Source: Glycine soja (taxonomy: Eukaryota; Streptophyta; Magnoliopsida; Fabales; Fabaceae). Taken from it: a DNA stretch of 64,000 nucleotides. The notes beneath the pieces were generated by a model. That model had not been told where the DNA came from and did no database searches. It saw only the letters and a list, made by a program, of their open reading frames with translations. The translations under genes were made by a program, and so were the position numbers. Position 1 is the stretch's first letter. Each line of letters opens with the position of its first letter. Below are positions 36,259 through 48,560 of the stretch, piece by piece. The stretch lies in NCBI RefSeq assembly GCF_004193775.1, contig NC_041011.1:13324968-13388967 (forward strand). Direction: 5' to 3'.

Positions 36259-37488
36259 AATACAGGAAGCATCCAAAAGCTTAATAAATCAGTTTTCTCA
36301 AAAATAGTTTCTAAGAACATGTGTGTCCACGGTGTGTTCAAGCATAAGAAAAAGAGAATATAAACACTTGGTTTATATTGGTTCACTCAAACTCTTGAAC
36401 TACGTCTAGTTCACCTTTAATAATTTAAAGGGTTCCAACAATCAAAAATGATTATAAAGAAAGTATTCTACCATATCATTATTGGCTTACATAAGTATTC
36501 TATAGGCCACTTCTAACACACCCTCAATCTACCCTTAGATTGATAAATAACTAAGTATTCTTTTATCACAAGCCACTCTTTACTTTTCAAACAAAAGTTT
36601 GAATGATTACAAATCTAAATCAACTCTCACATAGAGGATATTCAATGAAAAATATATCACAAAGTAAATTTCTTAAGCAAAGGATGACACACTAAGCATT
36701 TGTGTATGATCGTCCAAAGACTTAAGAGTATCAGAGCCAAATTGGTAGCATTTCCTTATCACAAATTGCAAAAGTTTTTATTGTTAAGCTTTATCTTCTA
36801 TTTATAGGCTTCAATGAAATGTTGACCGTTATGGAATTTAGTGCCTTCACAAAAATATTTGTTCTCTCATAGTTTGAGATTATGCAACATGTCAATTTGA
36901 GGTGGAGAGATAAAAGGGACAATTAGTACTGCCATTTTTGCAAAATGCATTCCATTACTTGTGCAAGCAAAATTTGAAAAGAATATACTTTTGTTGACCT
37001 GTCTTTATTCACACTTGCATTTCAAATGATTATCAAATTCAAAATTAATAAAAAAAAATATCAAAGCTTCTAGAACATGAATCATCCTCTTCATGAGTAC
37101 ACATGTACTATGTGAACATTGGATGATAAGCAACTTAGAAACCATTGTGTGTGTTATTTATCTCCAATATGGATGTTCAAATGAACTCAACATATTTGAT
37201 GTTGGTTTTCTTAATGGTTTGGACACTTGTTCAATTACAAAGCATTTGACATTGGTTAGTTCCCTTAACAAAACAAGTAACATAGTGCCAAACTATGTTG
37301 GACGCTCTAGTATCTGATTAAATAAAGGAATGTGATAAGGATTTCAATACGAAACTTAGTTTGAACAATATAGATCTGGTAACACTCAATGAAATCCATT
37401 AGTCCATCAAATTTTAATTCATTTGTTATCATCAAAACTATAAGATTTTTTTGGGGTCAAACATCATCCAATGTCTTTGGTTCTGACA
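36259..37488 (-). repeat. Minus-strand LTR remnant (retroelement 3' LTR)
   Basis: The right end (GGTTCTGACA at 37479-37488) meets a purine tract, giving a minus-strand LTR that begins TGTCAGAACC. A TATAAATA box on the minus strand lies at 36800-36807. A U5-like part near 36355-36420 reads TTGGTTTATATTGGTTCACTC on the plus strand. The far border was not located; the copia element at 29490-36253 may have inserted in or beside it. Confidence 0.55.
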
Positions 37489-37502
37489 TTCCCCCCTTTT
37501 TT
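37489..37502 (-). promoter_or_regulatory. Polypurine tract of the minus-strand retroelement
   Basis: On the minus strand this is an A/G run (AAAAAAGGGGGGAA) directly next to the LTR. A second similar string, GACAAAAGGGGGAGAA, lies at 37826-37843, a pattern seen between the last ORF and the 3' LTR of SIRE-like elements. Confidence 0.65.
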
Positions 37503-37887
37503 ATGATGACAAACTATATTACAATTTTGTTCGACATATAACACAACCATTTAAAAGATATCATAGCAAATAAGATATAATGATATGAGATATCAAAACA
37601 AATGTGATAGGGTACAAAATGATGAAAAAATGTAGGTACTCCCTTGAGTCCAACATTTTTCTCATTATGCATATGTATTAGAGCAAATAGAGAATAATAT
37701 ATCAAAGTAAAAATGCAAGTAAAGATCCAATCACTAATATATATTAAGGAGAAAGACCCATACAAAAGATATTAGAGCAAAAATGTAAAACAACGTTTGT
37801 GCTCCTAAGGATAAAAATTCCACTTCTCCCCCTTTTGTCATCAACAAGACACAGGTTCAAAGAAAGAACGATGATGGAAAACATCAG

Positions 37888-38863
37888 TCATTGTGGTTGT
37901 TGAGGTGAATCTTCAAGTAGTGGTGGTTGTTGTTGTGGTGGTGGTTGAGGTTATTGTAGAAGGAATGGCATAACATGGTTCAAAGCATGTAGAATAGGTC
38001 CCAAAATGTTTTGGAGTTGGACTATGAAAGCTTGATTCATTAGTTGAAGTTGTCCAATCACTTGGTTGGAGATTGTTTGCCTTTATTGTTCCATTTGGTC
38101 CTTTAGTGAAGTATTTATCATAGCTTGGACTTGCTCAATAGTAAGTCCAAGGGCAATTATCAGAGAAGATTTAACCATTATGGAGAAGCAACAATGTTAA
38201 TAGGGCCCACCTAGATAGGTGACTCACTTGTTCTTGCATCCACAAAAGGTGTTTGTATAATTGAAACAACCAATTGGGTGTTGTTGAACTCCTTAGGTAG
38301 ATGATAATCATCTAAAGTAGCTTTTAGTACATCTGCTTGGGATTCTTTATGATGAGCAAACTTTTCCATAACTTCATCCACCACGACTTCATGTATGGTT
38401 GCTTGAGCAACTTTCATCTCAATCTTTTTAGCATCTTCTAACTCTTGAATATGAGCAATGGTGTCATCCATTACAAACTTACTCACCTTGGTAGCACAAT
38501 CATTTTGATTCTTATGCATTACTTTCTTATACACGAACATAATGAAATTGAGCAATAACACCAACTAAGATTATGCACCATGAATGGGATGGAAGTTCTT
38601 GCAAGCTAGGCATGTTGTAATTTCATCAAAATTGTAGAATTTGTAGCCCTTGGGCTATGCTCATCCAATCCCTTAAATGGGCATCTATGCCTTTTCCTCC
38701 TCAAAAAGGTTTCAACTTCCAGCTCCATTTGCCAAATCATACATATGCTGTTGCTAGAACCTTCATGGAAGGTTTCATCAAAAGTCTGAGCTAACCTTTT
38801 GTGCCTCCAAATGCCTTTGATCATCTCAAGAAATTGTTGGAATTCAACTTGAGCTTTGGCAGG
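37888..38863 (-). pseudogene. Env-position ORF relic with Gln/Pro-rich tail
   Basis: Several minus-strand frames form a decayed protein between the expected pol end and the polypurine tract. The 38606-38863 part reads KAQVEFQQFLEMIKGIWRHK. The 38211-38564 part is helical and acidic. The 37888-38178 part reads TIEQVQAMINTSLKDQMEQ, a stop, then NQAFIVQLQNILGPILHALN, ending in a PQPPPQQQPP-type tail. The coding reading resumes on the other side of the solo LTR inserted at 38864. The function is unknown. The location and coiled, proline-rich C-terminus fit the extra ORF of SIRE/Maximus-like elements; I see no clear membrane or fusion motif. Confidence 0.5.
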
Positions 38864-39649
38864 TGTGATACCCTCTACCCCACACATATATGTACTAATG
38901 ATAAAAGAAATAAGAATGTAGAATTAATTAAAAAATTTAAAACACATTTAAATAAAAACATTTCAAAGGGTAAAAGGCTCACATTCACTTTTCTAACATC
39001 ATAATAGAACTTGTCCAAATAAATAATAAAATCATCTCGGCTCAAAACAAGATCCTCCAAGACTTCATGCAATTAATATAGAAAACCTATACCTCAATGT
39101 CACATCCAAACACAAATAGCATACAAGGAGTGAATTATCACATTCCTAACTAATAGAGAGAAACGAGACAACATAGATATACATATCATATAAATGAAAT
39201 ACAACTTACTTAAACATAGTTCATGTCATTCCACCACCTATCACATAACACCACACCTTAACACAACATGCATCATTTATTTTCACATCATTCACGTAAC
39301 CAAGGGTCAAACACAATATCACTCAACCAATCAATGTCAATCAATACACAAATGTTATGCAAAAAATATATTAAGGTTCAATCTTATATGCAATGTGGTA
39401 CCATGTTAGTGAAAAACCTTGTCGGGAACCCAGGAGTACATGACAAGACAAACCACACACTAGTAAGTTAGATCACTCTCACTGGGTAAAATCATAGGGA
39501 GACCAATCAGGGTCACTCTGTTTTGGGAGAATGTTCTAACCATATGCAATTAGCATAGGCTTCAAGGAACATTCAAACTGAGTGTATTTACTCTAAAGGC
39601 CTACACTCCGAAGAGTTCGTCAGGACCTCTCCCTCCTGATTCAGGTCTA

Positions 39650-40350
39650 ACCCAAAAAACATTTTAGTATGCAGACTCTATCTATGAATTGTACAAAACA
39701 CATAATTTCTCAATTGTTCTCAAAATAATTTTATCTCATTGTGCTTGTGACTGAACTCGTCGGGTCCCCACAGTGGTTCCCATCACAATACTCATCGCGC
39801 ATCAACTCATCACCCTTAAAGGGTCTTATAGTCGTGTGATTGTATAGTTCATAGCTAATAACTCAATGCACACAACATCTCAATACACATGTATATTATA
39901 ATCCAATACATACTCAATTTATCACACACACTCAATCTCAATCACAATGGTATAATTCCAAAGCAACATGTTATCACAAGTCTTGAATCATATACGTATC
40001 ACACAATATTAATATATACATGACACACACATAGACTTTACCTATGAAGTATGCAATACACACAACTAGTAAATTGTTTTCAAAATCATTTTTACTTGTC
40101 GCGCCTCAAAGTGATTCAACTCGTCAAGTTCCCACAGTTGTTCCCATCACAATACTCGTTGCACAAAAACTCATCGCCCTTAAAGGGTCTTACAATTGTG
40201 TGATTGCACAGTTCATAGCTCATAACTCAATATATACAATATCTTAATACACATGCATCTCACCATTCATCACAGGTTCAATTTGTCACTTACTCACAAT
40301 TTGAATCACCATTTCATAATCTCAATATAACAATTTATACAAAATGCTTT
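39650..40350. repeat. Diverged tandem repeat within the large solo LTR (period about 350 bp)
   Basis: Two consecutive segments share the same ordered strings: TTCCCATCACAATACTC, CTTAAAGGGTCTTA, GTGTGATTG, AGTTCATAGCT, ATAACTCAAT and AATACACATG. The copies lie near 39760-39893 and 40118-40256. Many substitutions separate them, so the duplication is old. Confidence 0.75.
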
Positions 40351-41226
40351 TCAAAACATGGGGAGTAAAACCCCTCAAACAATTCCACACAGCCATATTA
40401 AAATCAATGAATCAAAATCATAGATCAAAAACATGAAAACACCAAGAGCACTCAAGTTTATCAACCAATCCGCATCAGGACATCAATTGGTCTGTCAAAC
40501 ACAACAATATCGTATTTATAATCATAAAGAAAAATTATAATTCAATAAATATCCCAAAATAAACCCCAATTTAATCCTCTAAGGATCCCTACACATGTTC
40601 ATTCTAACCCCAATTGCAATATACTCATCTCTTACCTCTAAGTAGACTCACGTGTATATTCCAGAATTGATAGCGGCATCTCTAGCAGTTTCCTAAGATT
40701 TCTATAGCTTTTCCTCTGGTTGCTCTGCTAGGGTTTCCAAGCATTAGAGAGAAGAAGAAAGGATTGAAACCTTCATTCCACTGTTTTCATGCGATGAGTA
40801 TTTCTACATTCGCAGATATTAACTTTAAATTTCCAACGGTGGATATGTAAAGAAATGCATTTTGAACCTGATGTTAAAATTCACAATGATCCAATGGTTA
40901 ACAAGTCCGAGATCATAATTTTACTGAGACGAGTTTGGAAGTATGCGGGAAAAAAGAAAGCTAAGTGCGAGGAACATTTCTTCCACCACAGATAGTATCT
41001 CAAAAATCCCAACGGTGGTTGTGTGTGAAAATAAGTTCTAAACTTCATGTTCATAGTTCATGATGATCCAATGGTTAACGAGTCTGAGATCATCTTTTTA
41101 CTGAGACAGGTCTGGGTGTATGTGGGAAAAATAGATAGTTTTGGGAAAAGGAAAAGGGAAACGAATTTGAGAGGAAGACCAAACATAGATTCATATCGTT
41201 AGTCTAAAAACTGACCTAATATGTCT

Positions 41227-42585
41227 TGTTAGTTGGTGAATACAACTAACTTTTATGTTTAAAACTTGTGCAAATTGTATCAAACTCCTCCAATTTATGG
41301 TTATTTTGTAGTGTTATAAGTTCTTTTAGTTAAAGATAGGTAATAAATACTTAGTAATTCTATTTTGTGTGTTTAATAATCATTTTCTCTCAATTTCAAG
41401 TTAATTAGACAAGTTTGTGAAGTGTTGATTTTCACCTTCTCGCTAAGCCAATCTTTTGGCTTAGCGAGCCATCCGCTGAGCGCAACCCTCCTCGGCTGAG
41501 CGCGAGGAAGAATCTGGAAGAAGGATGAGTTGTGCATGCTCTCTAAGCAAAGGGTCATCCCGCTAAGCGCACCGCTTCAGTACATTCGCTGAGCGAAGAA
41601 AAGCACGCGCTAAGTCGATATTCACTAATGTGCACTGAGCGGATCAGAGTTGCGCTAAGTGCACGAGCACGAACAAAGTCACCTATTTAAGCCTAAAATC
41701 AGATTTAGAGTAGGAGTTTGGCCATTTTTCTTGAGGAGCTCTTGCATGTCTTCAGTTCTAGAGAGAGAGGTCCAAATTCCAGAGAGTTTGAGAGATTTTG
41801 TTGTGTGAAGATCTGCAGAGACCAGAGCTGGAAAAGGAAGCCGTCCTGAGAGCGTGAGTTGAGTTTGTGAGTGATTGAGAGGTCCTAGAGGTGGAGGAGA
41901 CATCCCCACCACTTGTATTTATGAAATCTTTCATCTTTCTCTTTTCTTTGATTGAGAGGTCCTAGAGTTTGAGAGATTTTGTTGTGTAATGATGTTTTGT
42001 GTGTTCACTGTGCTATCAGAACTTCATTCCATCATGCCTTTACCTTGATCATGTAGATGCATGTGTCCTTAGGATCATTCAACAGTGGAAACTGGTCTGA
42101 TTCTTAGAACTTGATAGGACATGGCTAGTTTGTCGTATTTTCACGAGGAATCGGGGTACGGTAACCTAGTTGTTGTATGTTTGTCTTAATGCGATCATGG
42201 TTGAGTTTAGTCCAACAAGAGGAATCTACGGACGATGCTTGATCAGGATTAGGCTAGACTATCATGAGGAATCGGGGTTTAGCATTTCAGGAGACACCAT
42301 AGAACACATAAGCATTGTTAAATTGAGAGTATCTTTTGAGCATCAGACACCTACTAGGAAGACCAACGTGTCACCTTCTTGTCTTCACGCATCATTTCTC
42401 ATGTGATTTTCCCTTTTCAATAGTTAGTTTACACATCTGTTCATATAAATACATCTCTTTTCACACTAGACACCTGTTTACTGAAATAGCTTTCCCAAGT
42501 AACACAAGTTCCCTGAGAGTTCGATACTCGGTTCTTACCGTTTTATACTACTTGTGCGATCCGGTGCACTTGCCGGAAGCGAAAA
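41227..42585 (+). repeat. Nested solo LTR (1359 bp, Ty3/gypsy-like)
   Basis: It begins TGTTAGTTGG and is bounded by perfect TGTCT repeats (41222-41226 and 42586-42590). The right end reads GGTGCACTTGCCGGAAGC then GAAAA instead of a CA end, possibly mutated. The U5-like part TTCGATACTCGG..TTTTATACTACTTGTGCG recalls Tat/Ogre-type legume LTRs; this is from memory. It carries a cluster of GCTAAGCG-type motifs. Confidence 0.72.
41430..41680. repeat. Cluster of GCTAAGCG / GCTGAGCG motifs
   Basis: About ten copies of CGCT(A/G)AGCG or close variants occur in roughly 230 bp, in both orientations near the start (CGCTAAGCC then GGCTTAGCG). The segment is GC-rich against a strongly AT-rich background and lies in the presumed U3 of the nested LTR. 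Confidence 0.8.
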
Positions 42586-42817
42586 TGTCTCTATTTATAA
42601 CTAGGGTACTCTCAGCCTATTATTTACTCTATTTTTTTATTATTTTATAAACAAGAACTCTATTTTATTTCCTCTCAAATGAATAAATAAAATATATTTT
42701 TTTATTTTCCTTCAAACCATTATTTTAATTATAAAAACCTCATCATTTTTATAAAACTCTATTTATTTTTAAATAAAAAACCTTTTTAATTTCTTTTACG
42801 AAAAATGAGATGTTACA

Positions 42818-42970
42818 GCAGGCAACTTTGGCGCTTATGGCTTGCGAATATTCTTTTTATTCATATCCATGATAGGAAGTTTGTTGCATATCCTATCAAG
42901 ATAAATCTTCATGACTGTAGATTCCTTGATGTGTAGACTGGGAGGATAATCAATAAATTACTTTTTCACC
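42818..42970 (-). pseudogene. Upstream continuation of the env-position ORF relic
   Basis: On the minus strand the frame reads HIKESTVMKIYLDRI and MDMNKKNIRKP, a stop, then continues to the insertion duplication at 42818-42822. It is in register with the fragment on the far side of the solo LTR. A further stop lies about 25 codons upstream, so the protein was broken even apart from the insertion. Confidence 0.45.
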
Positions 42971-45260
42971 ATTAATTGGGATTTGACTACCCCTGCACAT
43001 GCCAAATTTTGTCTATCAGGAAAAAAACCTTCTTTCATGTGATATTAGGGTTTGAACTTCAAGTTTGTTGGCCTAATTATCACCCTTCTTTCAGGATTGG
43101 GATTTGTGGAATGGGTTGCAAGATTTCTTTAGATAGCTTGTTCAATATATTTTGTCTCCTAGTCAGAAGTAGGAGACAAAGTCAAGTACAAATTAGAGCA
43201 TAAATGAAATTCACCGTATGAGTGTTGTAAAGTTATATAATTCCCTCAAACACCTCGTTGTTTGTAATATGTATTTATCCCAACTTAACCAAGTGGGTTG
43301 ATTGTGAGAGAAGGGATAGGAAGAATCCATGAAGATGAGTATCTTAGAGAGAGAATCTAAGATTGCAACCTATAAAGGCTAAACAAAAATAATACTTGTG
43401 TTGCCTAAAGAAACTGGTGAAAATTACTTGTGAAGCCAACAAAGGTAGAGAATAATGGGATTGTCTCTACCATGGCTAAGAGTGAGTATCATGGTTGAGG
43501 TAAGTTGCTTCCCAAGAGTGAGGAAAATTTATGATAAGGGACACCTAGTGAGAGGTGAAGGTTGTTCTCCAAGAAACAAGGAGGTTTTGTAGTTAAATGT
43601 CTTCCCTTCCAAGAATTGAATCATTTTATGGGTTAAGCGCTTCTAAAGAGGTGAAAAATACTTGGTTTGTCTCTCCCATGACCAAGGGTGTAATGTTGTG
43701 GTTTAGACAATTTATCTCCAAGCCAAAACCGTGTGTGTTGTAATGGTGATGGAGGTGTTGTTGTTGCTATAAATGTTTGGGTGAAGCTTTGTTTAATGGT
43801 AAACCTATTGAGGTTGTTGTTGTAAGGTAGTGGTGGTTGGTTGTTGTGTTGATTAGTGAAAATATCATTGGGAGAGTGAGGGTTGGATGTATCCCTGAGT
43901 TTGGGGTAAATCAATATAAAATGCATGTGTTGAATCTTCTCTTTCTTTTTATATTTTGCTATTAACTATTATGCATATTATATTTGCATCAGAATGACAT
44001 ACACCAAAATGTATATTTAAAAAGGTTTTTGACAAGCTTAATTGTAAATCTTCATATTTGAACTATACAATCTTTGTGATCATAAGATATGTTTTAAATC
44101 AGTTCAATCATTAACATTAAAGTATGAAAATGGATTTGTGTATGAAAAGCTTCAAACAACATTATGAATAATAGCTTTATTGATTCTAGACATAGGTCAA
44201 TACCAATTAGTCTCCTTTAAATTTTGGAATGTTAATGTTGGTTTAGAGTAATTTGCAAAGACATTGGGAGTTAATATAAAAGACTTAGACTCTTCTGCCT
44301 AAGACATTAGGGTTAAAATATAACTATGAATTGGAGATAAATTACATGAATAACTATATTGATTGGTGTTGTTACATTGAAAAAGTAGAAAACCAAGTTC
44401 TGGCTATTCAAACCACTCATTCTCACAATAACATTGCAGTTCTTTCTTCATTTACTCTCTTTTTATTACTTGTGTTTATTCTTATGCAGTTCTTTTATTA
44501 TCCAAGCATAAATCATTGAAAAAATACTTCTACAAAACCTTAGTCTTTTAATTGGAATTGCTTGGATAATCACTAGTCCTTTGGGAGATGACTTGGATGC
44601 AACTCCTACACACTACTTTGAAACTTGGTTTCACTTGTTGTCTTTTGTATTGGTCATACAATCTTTTATAATTTCATGGAGCGTCCAATCACGTAGAAGG
44701 GAGCATCCAGTCTGGTGGTTTGTTAACATAGGTTGTATTATAACTATAACTATTTTTTGTTTTTCTTTTTAACCATTTTTGGTTAAACAGTTAACTATTG
44801 TCTCCTTTATACGGAGCTTTGTATGTTAGGTTTGTTGGGTTCAGTGAGCATGAGAGTGCTTTGAACCTCTTCATTGTAAATTTTGTTATTCACAATAAAC
44901 TTAATAATTTGTGCGATATCTCTTCTCCTTCTATCATCTGAACTTTCCTACCAGAATATAATTTCTCAAATCTTTCCTAACATCAAGTGATGGATTGTTA
45001 CACAAAATTGTCCCATTGAGGATATTATATTTTCATATATGGTTTGGAGATACACATATAGTTATGCATAACTTCGTACTCCCTGACTCATATATAAGTG
45101 AAAAAATTATTTTATATCTTGGACTCAAATTTAAGCAAATCTAACAGATTTCACCCCTATTTAATGATATCATTCCTAAAACACCCTCATTTAATTGCTA
45201 CTCTAATTTTAAAGATTTTATTTTATTCATGATATCAAGTTCTAATAAAAGACATTAAGC
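42970..45260. other. Unassigned DNA, no gene supported
   Basis: Frames at 44331-44772 have hydrophobic segments but no recognised family and no exon signals. A perfect 11-bp inverted repeat with an 8-base loop lies at 43151-43181. A Stowaway-like end string (TACTCCCTGACTCATATATAAG) starts near 45077, but no partner end was found. Confidence 0.4.
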
Positions 45261-45269
45261 CTCATATAT

Positions 45270-45780
45270 GTGTATCCATTGCCTTGCAATCTTTCCATGA
45301 GTGAAAAGACACTAAGGCAATCATCTTCCCTAGGCAACACCTTGTGTCCTCCTATTGAAGAAAGTTGTTTTGGAGCATATATGATCATTCGAGATCATAG
45401 AGGAAAATTTATCAAAGCTCAAACGATCTGTAGCAAAGGTCTTCTAGACCACAAGGAAGATGAAGCTTAGGGTTTATTAAGCGCTCTTTATTGGGTCAAC
45501 AATATGAGTATCACAAACATCACTTTTGAACTGGACAGTAAGCCTCTTATTGATGACCTTAATTCTTCTTGGCATGGTCTTTCAGAGGTCAATGATATTA
45601 TGTCTCTTTGCAAACAATATCTAAATAATGTTCCAAATTCTATGGTGAGTTTTGTTAGTAAGTTAGTTGAGTCACTCATAATTTAGCTAAGGTGTCTAGA
45701 TTTTATGCTAGCAACCACATATTTGATTGTATTCCTTCATGTATCTCTTTTGATATTATTTGTGAAATGAAATAACTTTA
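45270..45780 (+). pseudogene. RNase-H-like (RVT_3) domain relic
   Basis: The frames at 45330-45470 and 45480-45780 read FGAYMIIRDHRGKFIKAQ, ALYWVNNMSITNITFELDSK and SRFYASNHIFDCIPSCISFD. This order (IRDxxG, then an ELD(S/C)K strand, then a conserved C-terminal YASPHVFDYIP-like string) is that of the RVT_3 RNase-H-like domain of plant non-LTR elements and domesticated relatives. A stop sits at 45468-45470 and a one-base shift near 45670. It is on the opposite strand from, and not contiguous with, the relic at 15422-15965. Confidence 0.65.
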
Positions 45781-45789
45781 CTTTCTAAA

Positions 45790-48560
45790 AAAAAGAATAA
45801 CCTTATTTTTTTACTTGATATTAAAAAATTAAATGATTTAAACTAAATTTCTTAGTTAATATGCAAGTAATTAATTTATTTATATATGAGTATAAATGAA
45901 ATATTATGAATTACTAGTATGTTTTGGACACTTTGACATGTTATGATAATTCCTTTTGTGCTATTGTAAATCTATTATAACCAAATTGAAATTAAGTGCC
46001 TATGTAATTGGCTGCGGTGATAAGAAAAAGTCACTAATTTTAATCAGTCATGAAAGTCCATTATGATTTATAGCATTAATCAGCATTATAATGCTGCCTA
46101 ATGTTTTAAGTGCACGTCAGAATGGTAGACAAAGTCTTCTAAACCAGCCCTTAAAAACTAATAATTTTCTAGTACTTCTCTAACACCATCTCTAACTTAA
46201 GAGTTCTTGGCAATTAAACCATGTACCACATCCATAGGTGCCGAACTTCTAAAAATTTAATCATAAAAACATCGTAGGTGAAGGAAAAATGCTAATCTTT
46301 TATATTTACAAATAACAAATATCAAACTAAATAAACTAGTTTTGAAATTTTTAAATAAATAATACACGCCTAATGTAATTTTTTACACAAATAATATCAT
46401 ATCCTTTTATGAATCTTCTTACTACTTTATAATTAAAAAATACAAAATAAAAATAACATATAACTTTTATAATAAAACAAATAATTTTATGTTAATAGAA
46501 TAAATTTAATAATATTTTTTATGCACAATAAGTTTATTAAATTTTATAATAATTATTTCAAAAATTATATTAAAAATGATTTTTAATTAGTTAATAAAAA
46601 AAATCTCCAAAAAATATACTTTCATAGACAGATTTCTAAAAGATAAAAAATTAAGATTTTTTTTCTTAAATTTATATAAAAAAATATGACAAATTTATTT
46701 CACCCTAACTCTCATTCGTTACCTAAACTGACCGTGCCACGAGGTTGATGAATAGGAAGAATTGATTTGTCACTAAAATTTCAACCGTTTAATTTTTTTT
46801 TCTTCTCATGTTTCTAGAATTATCCTTTATCTTGTCTTCTTCTCTCCCCCTTCTTCTTCCCCTCTTTTCTTCTCTTTGCAGCAGACTACCATACCCACGT
46901 CGCAAGTCTTCCACTCACCAACATGTAGAATTATTGATTTGCTCAGCACCTATCTCATCGTCTGTTTATCTATTTTTTGTTTTTTGTCTCTTCCATTCTT
47001 TGGGTTTACAAATGTTTAGTCCATAGATGGATATATCCGCTTCTACCTTATGCCCCAAAATTACTAGCTAAACATTATCCTTGAAGAGTAGTAGATTTGT
47101 GTCCAATTCGCAACAGGATAAATGATAATTTGCAAAGAAAACAAAATGTATGGGCAATGAACAATAACATCGATGTTGCAAAACCTAGATAGCGTTTCAG
47201 AAACTCTGTCTCTCCCTCGGCAATTTTGCATGTGAAGTTCGTCACTTTTGTGCCTCGCCTCCGCGATCGACAGAGGTTGAGAATATGCTATCGAGTCATG
47301 AGAACCTTCTGAAGCGCGATGAGTTCAAGAAGGAGATGGGGGAATGTAGCCGCTACGGCTGCTGTAAGAAGAGATCGAACATGAAAAAGATTAAAAAAAA
47401 AAAAGAAAAAAAAATCTAGTCATTAATTAAATAATCACTAAATTCAACGGTTGTGTATTATTTAGTAAAAATACAAAATTGAATATCACATTTTAGTCTC
47501 ACCGTGTGAACAACACATGGCAACCACAACAAACTTTCAAATGACAAATAGATCTATATCTGACAAATAGGTATTTTTTTGAGTTAATAGAAAAAATTGA
47601 CGATAAATTAAATTTATCTTACTTTTCATAAATTTAGAAAGAAAATTTTAATTTTTTTATCCGTCACGAAATCTAATTCTAAGCGTCTTATATATTCTCT
47701 TCATGAAATTGAATATTTATCCTAAAATCATACTCAAACTGTCTTTCTATTCATACTAAAATTACAATACATCTCAATTACACTATTTTGTTATACGTTA
47801 TTTAATCTTAAGGGTGACGCAAGTTGAATCTAGGGAATTAATAAAACCGATGAATGTTAATCAATTTAAGTTTGGATTTTTCAATTTTTTATGACCTGAA
47901 CGGAATCCAACCTGATCTACATTCAAATTGATTCAGATTAAGTTATTGAGTATGGGAGTCAATTAACAAGAATGAAACAATTAAAAAGAAAAAGAAATCG
48001 TAATAAAATAAAAAAAACCTAATGAGTAGTTTCAAAAGTCAAAAATTATATAATTATATTGTTTCTTGTAAAGATAATTTTGAAAAAAAATTATAAATCT
48101 AAATCAAATTTATTATTATCAACTAAGTTATTTTTTTTTTAATTTTAATAAATTAAATAACTAAATCTTATAACTGAGAAAATATTTAAGTGTACAACCT
48201 GATCAGATCGACAAAGGAACAAATGAAACCAAAAACTTAAATAATAACACAAAAATAAAAGTTTCATTCTCACACCAAAAATTGTGTTGACACTGGTTCA
48301 ACATTCGAGTCCCTTGACCAAAGTTTAGATTTGATACACACTTAACATAAAATTGTAACTATAAATATCACTTTATTTCCAAGGTCAACCGGTAAGAAAA
48401 AATTGGTTGAATGTGAAATAATTACTCTTATACTTCTCTGGTTATACCAAAAGAAAATCCGATTCTCAAGTTACAAACCCCTTATTCAACAATACCGTTA
48501 CTTACAAACCGCACCAAAATACCCGTATAAATAATTGAGAAAAAAAAAAAAAGCTAGAAA
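45790..48560. other. Intergenic DNA with a GC-richer patch at 47080-47390
   Basis: Most is AT-rich without signals. At 47165-47390 the sequence becomes GC-richer, with a possible short reading from ATG at 47287 (MLSSHENLLKRDEFKKEM) that soon runs into an A-rich tract at 47390-47413. An exon-like fragment followed by an A-tract could be a captured or retroposed scrap, but I cannot identify a parent. Confidence 0.35.

Larger units (their letters stand above)
38864..42817 (-). repeat. Solo LTR, 3954 bp including a nested insertion (Ty3/gypsy, Tekay/Del-like)
   Basis: It starts TGTGATACCC and ends GATGTTACA. Perfect 5-bp repeats GCAGG lie at 38859-38863 and 42818-42822. Removing the nested LTR leaves about 2.6 kb, which suits large Tekay/Del-type LTRs; the family name is inference. 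No internal coding region remains, so it is a product of LTR-LTR recombination. It interrupts the env-position ORF, whose reading continues across the two flanks. Confidence 0.82.

Noticed and set aside
44331..44772. Two short hydrophobic plus-strand frames
   Set aside because: They look membrane-like but are AT-biased, lack homology that I can name and have no exon or promoter signals.
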